Origin: Bryoerythrophyllum caledonicum
Taxonomy: Eukaryota > Streptophyta > Bryopsida > Pottiales > Pottiaceae
Direction: 5' to 3'
Length of the DNA stretch: 64,000 nucleotides
Assembly (NCBI GenBank): GCA_963971425.1
Contig: OZ020515.1
Location: forward strand, 22,130,637 to 22,194,636
Shown here in pieces: positions 57,339 through 64,000 of the stretch; positions within the stretch are counted from its first letter, which is position 1; the number at the start of each line of letters is the position of its first letter. The notes under the pieces were generated by a model that did no database searches, was not told the origin of the DNA, and saw only the letters and a program-made list of their open reading frames with translations. Made by a program: the position numbers and the translations under genes.

Positions 57339-59113
57339 CTACTTGGCGCGTTTGGCGATGTCGGAGTAGGGCGGGCCCATGTGCTCCATGACTTCGTTCC
57401 AGAGCGGCTTCGGCAGCTGTATGCACTGCTTCAGCACGAATCTCGTGCTGCACGAGGCGAGGTACCACACCCCGGCCTCCACTTCCTGCTCCAACTGGCC
57501 TGGCCCCCATCCTGCAAAGCGGAGGAACCAGCGGAAGTCGTTGGGAGTGCTCTTGCCGCTCCTGATGCTGTCCTTGATGCTCGCCGTGCCGCCCATGAAC
57601 ACGCCGTTCATGATTTCCCGGCTATCCGCCAGGCCTGAGACGCCGTGGATGACCTGGGTGCACTCGGGGCCCACGTCCCCTCCGAAGTACAGCGGGCAAT
57701 TCGAAAGCTCCGGCATCAGATCCTTGAACTCCTCCAACTGCCCCAGCAAGTACTGCGTTGGTCTGCCAACCGCCATGCCAAGAAAAAATCCCTTCAGCAT
57801 TGGGAAGACAAAAACACACAGACGAAGATGATGGAAGTGAGGTAGGGAAGTAACCACCTGTTCAGGATTACGCCGGCGCTGCCACCTGCACTGTTGGAAA
57901 GACACACAAAGTTAGAGAATTCGGTTGATTAGAGATACAAATTAAGTTCAGAAACAGGGTTAAAACGTGTAGAATTCAAGTTTCAAGCTAAAAAAAAATG
58001 GTTACGAATCGGGATCACAAGGTTTGCAAACAGTGCTGCAAGGTCTAGAATCATGGATGCATTCTCTTGAATCAGGATTGCAAGCTCTAGAATCAGGGTT
58101 GCTATGCTCAGAATCATGGCTGCAAAGTAGAGAATCATGGTTTAGAATCATTGATGCGTTCTAGAACCATGCTAGGAAAGGTCTAGAATCATGGTTGAGA
58201 GGTTTACAGATGCAAGGTCTGATTGCAAGGTTCAGAAACAAGGCTCAGGACTACTTGTGGGCGAAAATGGAGATGACGACGCGATTGATTGGAGAATCTA
58301 GCAGTTTTGTTGAGATCATTAGGGTTGCGAGGTTCAGAATCAGACACATACTCGTGGGCGAAGATGAAGATGACGACGCGGTGGAAGTACTGCTGGCTAT
58401 CGGTGAACGCATTGGGATGCGCGATGAGCACGCACCCGGCCTCCGGCTTGACAATCGGGTGCGCCCAGAGCTCCCGATCCTCGTCTGGCACCACGTCCAG
58501 GCCCCCCGTGCCCAGCCCCGAGCGCACCAGGCGCGCTCGAAACGCGCGCCAGTCGGCTTGCTCAACCTGGCTCACAATTCCCGACTCGTCGTCGTCCTTA
58601 CCGTCCTCACCACCGCTCGCTGACGCCTCGCCCTCTTCTCCTGATGCGCGCACAGTGAAACTCCGCCTCGAGCTCGTCACGCGCAAAGGTCTACATACAA
58701 GGTAATGCGATCACAAATTTGAGCAAACAATTCATCAAGGTGAAGAAGAGGAAGACGATGAAGAAGAAGATAATAAAAAAGATGATGGAAGAAGATCACA
58801 ACAACAGCAGCTGATACGATGACGAATTCAAGCAAAACAAATTCATCACGAAGGTAGTAAAGAAAAAGGCCACATCAACAACAACAGTTATTATGATCAC
58901 GGGTTGAAGCAAACATTTCACCGAGAAGGAGAAGAGAATTACATCAGCGAGAAGAGTCACGACAACACAATACCTGGCGTCACGCCCGAAGATTTGTCTC
59001 GAGGATGTGAGCATGCGCTGCGAGGCGGAAGCCGAGACGTGAGAGTGAAGCGACAGCCCTCGCGTGGCGACGTTGCACGCGTTGTACGAAGGCACGGCCA
59101 TGGCGGTTACCAT
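57339..59113 (-). CDS. AlgH/DUF179 (UPF0301) family protein, plastid-type
   Basis: Four exons: 58974-59113, 58352-58690, 57858-57890 (33 bp micro-exon), 57339-57762. They join in frame to 311 aa. The N-terminus (MVTAMAVPSYNACNVATR...) is Ser/Arg-rich, as in a transit peptide, and an acidic glycine-rich linker follows. The DUF179 core has GCVLIAHPNAFTDSQQYFHR, VVIFIFAHDAGGSAGVILNRPT (split across the exons), CPLYFGGDVG, FRWFLRFAGWGPGQLEQE and WYLASC. The micro-exon encodes the conserved GGSAGVILN turn, which supports the splice choice. Bacterial relatives are AlgH/YqgE; plant members are plastid proteins of unknown activity. An alternative start is the second Met, 4 codons in. Confidence 0.9.
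58214..58330 (-). repeat. Duplicated exon-2 end with a second splice-donor-like site in intron 2 of the AlgH gene
   Basis: The stretch around 58229-58284 is a diverged copy, 102 bp away, of the end of exon 2 (58331-58386): both hold GATGACGACGCG and TGTGGGCGAA or CGTGGGCGAA on the plus strand. The copy has its own GT after CACAA on the minus strand. Flanking intron sequence is a degenerate tandem of AGAATCATGG(T/C)TGCAA units. Confidence 0.7.
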
Positions 59114-59671
59114 CGCTGAGGAAATCCCTCAAAAATCCAAATACCCTTCGTCCAACGTAGCCCTGTCTGTCATCTCTCCCGAAACCCACCTCGCATCTCC
59201 TCACAACTTGACGAAAAAAAGCCCTAAACCGCAACCACCATGAAAGTAGCGGCGAGACAAGCCACGTCGATGGCACCGAGAATTCTCGGTGCAAGCAGCA
59301 CTCTAGATTCCGAGATTCGATGGCGTCTCAGTCTCTCATCCAACCAAACTGAAAGAGAAGATAAAATCTGAGCACGCCCCATCCACAAGCGCGTCATCTC
59401 ACTGGCGGAAGCATTTATCAGCCAATGAAGCGCTTTTCATCGCGTGGATTGGTTTCTGATCGGACGATCGACATCCCAGATTGGCCCGTCCGTAGATTTC
59501 CACAGTGTTTTTGTGGTTTTCGGAGTTTGTGGTTGTGGATATTTGGGTCGTTCTCTTCTGTGAGCGGTCCCCATATCATTGCGCCTCGAGGTCCATAGTT
59601 TCCATCGCTCCGCCTGCCCTCTCCACCACCATCGCCACACGCATCCATATCGTCGACTCAATCCTCAAGCG
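59114..59671. promoter_or_regulatory. Shared upstream region of the AlgH and psbX genes
   Basis: 558 bp between divergent start codons. CCAAT-type boxes at about 59420 (GCCAATGAAG) and the reverse ATTGG at about 59447; an inverted GATCGGACGATC at about 59458. No clear TATA box. A bidirectional promoter is plausible because both products are predicted plastid proteins. Confidence 0.5.
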
Positions 59672-60644
59672 ATGGCGTGTGCTGCAATGACCTCCACCAC
59701 CGCGGCCGTGGCCTCCCTGGCCCCGGTTGCCGCCGTCGCCAAGGCGCCCGCGCACAAGAGCCTTTCGCTCGCTGCGCCTCTGTCGAAGAAGGCGACCGCC
59801 CTCGCCGTCTCCAACGGCAGCCGCGTCTCCATGAGGTCGGTTTCCTTAACTCCCCTCATCCTGTATTCCATGGCGTAACCCACCCGTGAGAGCTCATTGG
59901 TTTGATGCCCTTGTGCTTTCAGCTCTTGTCCCTTCGTGTCTGAACGCTTGCCTCTGGTGCCTTCTGGAGCTCGTATCTCTGCATGCTCGTCTCTCCTGTT
60001 AAGGTCTTTTCTCCGCAGCTTTGTCTACAGAGGCTCCTGCACCTCTTGTGTTTGCATGCTCTTGTTCCTGGGTTGGACTTCCATAGTTAAAGGCCTTGTC
60101 TCTGCGCCTTCTCCCTCTGTGGTTTCACAGTGTGAGGAAGTGTGGGTACTTAGCGAAGTATATCCAGCTTTGAACTTGTTCTGAGGATACGACGATACGA
60201 AGCTTTACATGGAAGCTGATGTTTGATATCGATTGATGCATCTCAGAGGCTCTGTCTTGGTGATGTAATTTTGTTTCGGTACTTCGTCATGTCTATCTAG
60301 ATGCGAGGTTCCTCCACCCTAATCATCGAGAACCGATGTGTCGAAATGCACGACGGTGACCTCGTGATCCGTTGGTGTGAGTGTGGTGGTGATTCTGGGT
60401 GTTCTCGACTGACAGTTTTGGTTATTGTGGCAGCGCTGCGAAGGAGCACAACGTTGCCGGCCTCACTGCCTTGGCACTCACTGTGGCCGCGGTGGTGCCC
60501 GAGATCGCCGAAGCCGCGCAGCCGGGAGTGTCGAACTCGCTGCGCAACCTGCTTCTGAGTGTGGTCGCGGGAGGAGTGGTGCTGACCGCCATCGGCGTGG
60601 CGATCGCCGGCGTGTCCACCTTCGACCCCATCTCGAGGCGGTGA
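59672..60644 (+). CDS. psbX: Photosystem II reaction centre protein X precursor
   Basis: Two exons, 59672-59835 and 60434-60644, with a 598-bp GT-AG intron, give a 124-aa precursor. Residues 1 to about 60 form an Ala/Ser/Lys-rich plastid transit peptide. A second hydrophobic signal ([18 protein letters not shown], about 65-82) targets the thylakoid and would be cut after AEA. The mature protein is about 42 aa with one membrane helix (about 94-115) and the family C-terminus [11 protein letters not shown], close to GVSNFDPVKR in Arabidopsis PsbX. PsbX sits at the edge of photosystem II near cytochrome b559. Intact and probably functional. It shares its upstream region with the AlgH gene. Confidence 0.93.
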
Positions 60645-60967
60645 AGAAGACGAAGAAGAAGCACGTCGATCCCTTTGTGAGAGTATGATAGTATTTGCTA
60701 GGATGATGTTTTCTGTATAGTGCTCTACCATCTGCCGACATTCATACGGACGTATTGGTTGTATGATTCTGAAAGGGAAGCACTTGTTTCTCGTTTTGAA
60801 GCCAGCTTGATTCCACCTTCGTTGTCGTCCCCATGAGCTCCGCCTTTGTCTTCACATGTTGTCTATTATGTCACCTGAAATGGTTGCATGACCTCAAAGA
60901 TACTACTTTTAGTTTTTTGTGGCCATTCATTGTGATTTGGAGCATGTCAAATGTGAATTGGTGAAGT
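60645..60967 (+). other. 3' flank of psbX
   Basis: Probable 3' UTR of psbX, then AT-rich sequence up to the start of element E2. No other gene. Confidence 0.5.
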
Positions 60968-61144
60968 AAGGTAGAGGTACCCAATTCCGATCACTTAAGC
61001 CAGTTGGGGGACTCAAATGACGTATGTGGAAAACATTTATGTAGAAAGATGCCGAAGTAGGAACTTAACTCATCGAATAATTTTTCAAATTTAATCTCAT
61101 AGATTTGCAATTGATATAGGATCTAGAAGCTCAAAACCCGCCTG

Positions 61145-62304
61145 AGTACTGAACCCCTAAAGGACTAGTCTCCTTCGGGGGGATTTCACATTTTGGGCAA
61201 GTTCCTAAAATTTGAAAAAAAATCCTTTTCTTTTTAAACTTTTATTTTAGATCGGCCTTGATAAGAGCTTCGTGGACATATTTTTAAATTTTTTTTTGGA
61301 TTTATGGTTTGAAAGTTAGTACCACCTATTGTCAAAAATGGGGAGGATGGGCAGCCTGGGCACCCCTGGGAACCAATGAAAATCAAGTGTGAAAGAGGGG
61401 CAGTAAGTAGGGGTACAAAGGGTGGAGGGAGGGTGGGACAACCCAAATCAAGGGGAAGAATAGTGGAAGGGAAGACCCCACAAATTCCAAGAAAAGGGAT
61501 AAATAGAAATTAAAAAAAATAGCATAGCAGGGGCTGTGGCGGGGCCCGGGTACTAAAAGAGATGGCATGTGTGAAGGAAAAAAAAAAAAAAAAAAAACAC
61601 CGCCTTGCATTGGCGGGCCACCCCCGAGGAGCTGCGTGGGTCCCGCACAGGGGAGTGGGTGAATGACGTGGCCCTTCATTTCTTGAAGGATCCCCATTTT
61701 GATGCCCTGCCTTCACCTATAATATTTGAATAATTCAATAAGTTCATTAAAATTAGAGATTTTACCCGTATAGGAAGAAAAAAATCTCTAAAATAAGTAA
61801 AAAATTAAATTCCACATTTCAACCGTAAGATTTCTAAATTTGTAAATTCATATTTAGCAAATAATTTCTCACTTCATTTGTAGTCATTTGCATTGTTTTA
61901 TACCCCCTTTCACTAAAGTATTTATTTGAGCATGATGAACCCCTCGAAATGACCTCAAATTTTGCACACACTTAGCTAACATCATATTCTTTACATTGGT
62001 AATGGTTTCCAACACAATGTACCATAAAAACTAGAAGATATGCTTAGTCAAAGTGAGCTGACTTTGTCGGGCAAGAGGGGAAAAAAACTACTTCTTGCAC
62101 TTCAAAAACTATAATCTTCACATCCGTGCAGTGGATTGCAACTAAAATTTTACAGGAGTATTATACATGAGTCTAGTTTTAGATCTTACGGTTAAAAGTT
62201 GAGAATTCTTCTAAAAAATGTGATTATTGCGGCTATGTTTGACTATAGCAGTTTTGGACTAGTTTTGGACTAGTTTTGGACAGAAATTGTCAAGGAACTT
62301 TAGG
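61145..62304. mobile_element. TTAA-family element inside E2, inverted relative to that in E1
   Basis: Ends CCCCTAAAGGACT and, inverted, CCCCTAAAGTTCC. Right flank TTAA (62305-62308), left flank TGAA. About 61145-61330 is the reverse complement of about 50870-51045. Confidence 0.55.
61332..61703. mobile_element. Possible small TIR insertion with poly(A) tract
   Basis: Moderately GC-rich block with ends TCAAAAATGGGGA and, inverted, ATCAAAATGGGGA, inside E2. An A run lies at about 61570-61597. Only short ends and no duplication, so tentative. Confidence 0.35.
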
Positions 62305-62647
62305 GGTTAATCAAACTATGGAGTAGGTGAGATTTGGTGCGTCCTTTGCCGAATGCCAATAAATGAGTGAGTAAAAAGAGAGAAGATATGCCATGAATAA
62401 CCAACTCATGGAGGTTTCCAATGTTGATCGGCCTTGTTTGACTTTTGAGGCAACGCCACAAATGAGAGCTCAATTGAGGTGGAGGAACCCAAAATTGCAC
62501 ACTTTGTGGCCCAATGCCTATAATGACTGGAATTTTCAAATTTGAGTTATCGATTTTGGGTCGCTTTTTGCACCATTTCATGCATTTACCAATTTTATGC
62601 ACCATTCCATGCATACTCTATTGATCGGAATTGGGTGCCTCTACCTT

Positions 62648-64000
62648 ACTTCGGATATCATTAGATTGTTGTGTGTTTAATATTCTTGTGTCTACTTACA
62701 TCGTCTACTCTAGGTATTGTTTCTACACTCATCCCTCCTACAACTTATACCTCTACTTCAACTAAATCCATAGGCTCTATAGTTTGGTATTTTGATTAAA
62801 TCTATTAGTATTTTAACTTCTAAGTCCTTACCACCTTCGTCTACTCTTGTCATATTTTGCTATGGCTTATGGAAGGGGTGAGTGTGTATTTTGGTGTGCC
62901 AAGATATGCACGACTTATAGGAGGGGGGTGATTGTAAATTTTGGTCTGTCGAAAGTCTGGTTGAATGTAAACGATGTAACTTTTGGGGAAGTGAAGATAC
63001 ACAATAGGACAAATTGCACCTTCTAAACTTCAAAATTTCTAGAATTAAGAGTTCAAAAGGAAGAACTTTGTTTTTAAATTTAATCATAAGATGTCGGAGT
63101 TACTGAAATAACATGCTCACAAAATTTTATAAACTTTGACCGCATGGATTGGAGGGTTACAATTTTTGGAGTGAAGAAGGTTCTTCTTGGCTTTGTTGAG
63201 AGGATTAGTAGACCCGACGTCATAAGGTATCAAATTTTTGTAGTACACAAGGTCCAAATGATAAGCCATCATATTAACTTGTTGTACACCAATTTTTAGG
63301 GGTTGACAAAGGATGTAGCATATTCAAAACAATTGTAGTGGTTCAAAACTTGCCTTTACCACATCTTGTAATAGGACAAATAAAATCCTAAGGTCTCTAG
63401 GTTATAGGTTGAAAAGTAGAAATTTTTGGTACCTTTGTCTAAGATCGTGTAAAAAAGTTTAACTTGTGTTCAAATTGAATTTTTATAAAAAAGACATAAT
63501 TTTTCTTGACAATTTTTCAAGAAAAAATACTTAGGGTCTATTTGCACTTAAAGGTACGTACTTGCCACTTGTGGTCCCTATCTTCATAAAATAGTGAAAC
63601 TCACAAATCTATTTACACTGGTTAACTGAGAGTTGGATTAAGTTGTTTCCATCCTTTGCTGTAAGGTGTGGTAGGAATGATCGCTTTTGCAGCTCGACCA
63701 CTATTTGCCCGCTCAATAGCTATTTTCATCTACTGAATAGATTTGAATTTTTGGGCAGATGGTGGCCTCAACGTAAAGTCTATAGGCCACACCTTAGACG
63801 TCTTGTCCTTCTCCCTACTCTGATCTTATTGCCATGTCTCCTCCATGCCCCAAACCCTAAATCTAACTAGAGCGAAAGTATGTGAAGGAGCTGAATCTAC
63901 AATGGGAGGTGCCATTGTTCAAGACAAGTCGAAGGGTAAGGAGGAGGCGTAGATTGTAGAGGAGGATGAGAGGTTAAAGTCAGAGCACAACGAGGAGGAG
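62648..64000. other. Unassigned right end of window
   Basis: AT-rich with no recognisable gene. The last 300 bp become more purine-rich and coding-like on the plus strand (GGTAAGGAGGAGGCG), which could be the start of a gene or of a gag-like sequence beyond the window. No domain seen. Confidence 0.4.

Larger units (their letters stand above)
60968..62647. mobile_element. TIR transposon E2, non-autonomous, about 1.7 kb, related to E1
   Basis: Ends AAGGTAGAGGTACCCAATTCC and, inverted, AAGGTAGAGGCACCCAATTCC. The right part (GCACCATTTCATGCATTTACC) matches E1 near 51250. Immediate flanks (AAGT, ACTT) are complementary rather than duplicated. It contains a TTAA-type element (about 61145-62304) in the opposite orientation to its E1 relative, and a further insertion at about 61332-61703. 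Confidence 0.7.

Noticed and set aside
58979-59294. Minus-strand 104-residue protein overlapping the AlgH start
   Set aside because: Different frame from the AlgH first exon; that exon splices cleanly into the DUF179 core, while this one does not.

Overview
The window is nuclear DNA of a streptophyte (green plant lineage). Its host genes are a plant-type P4 flippase of the ALA4-7 group, a nuclear psbX with a plastid/thylakoid targeting sequence, a plastid-type AlgH/DUF179 protein and a DUF427 protein, all with GT-AG introns. Coding exons are GC-rich and the long spaces between genes are AT-rich and full of transposon relics. I cannot name the species. A charophyte alga or a non-seed land plant (bryophyte, lycophyte, fern) would fit.

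Layout. Positions 1-21563 hold one old, broken Ty3-type LTR retrotransposon on the + strand, already inside gag at the window start. Its parts run gag, protease, C5-cytosine DNA methyltransferase (DNMT), reverse transcriptase, RNase H, integrase, PHD zinc finger. Both a DNA methyltransferase and a PHD chromatin-reader-type finger inside a Ty3 element are striking. A published precedent for retrotransposon DNMTs is known from the charophyte Klebsormidium and from dinoflagellates. This fossil is interrupted by members of a second, unrelated LTR family whose very long LTR (about 4-5 kb) itself carries a coiled-coil ORF of roughly 650 codons. Element B (1693-11932) is a solo LTR with a perfect 5-bp target duplication CTCGG. 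Element A (3153-8162, opposite strand) is a second solo LTR nested inside B. Element C (about 15390-20642) is the same kind of LTR followed by a primer-binding site and a Ty3 gag. A hAT DNA transposon transposase relic follows (21749-24520).

25 kb to 30.8 kb and 37.6 kb to 54.2 kb are intergenic, with a dense collection of small non-autonomous DNA transposons: a Mutator-like MITE with a perfect 9-bp duplication, a PIF/Harbinger-like MITE with TAA duplications, foldback MITEs, a tRNA-derived SINE, and a family flanked by TTAA with CCCYWWARG-type ends (piggyBac-like or Sola-like). Two larger TIR elements with matching ends (48964-51344, 60968-62647) carry TTAA elements inside them.

Host genes. 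The ALA4-7-like flippase lies at 30787-36580 (minus strand, 9 exons, 1243 aa). At 55994-60644 there is a compact cluster: a DUF427 protein (minus, 2 exons), an AlgH/DUF179 protein (minus, 4 exons) and psbX (plus, 2 exons). AlgH and psbX are divergent across a 558-bp shared upstream region, and all three N-termini look like plastid transit peptides. A degenerate 220-300 bp tandem array (54540-55930) abuts the 3' end of the DUF427 gene. The last 1.3 kb holds nothing I recognise.
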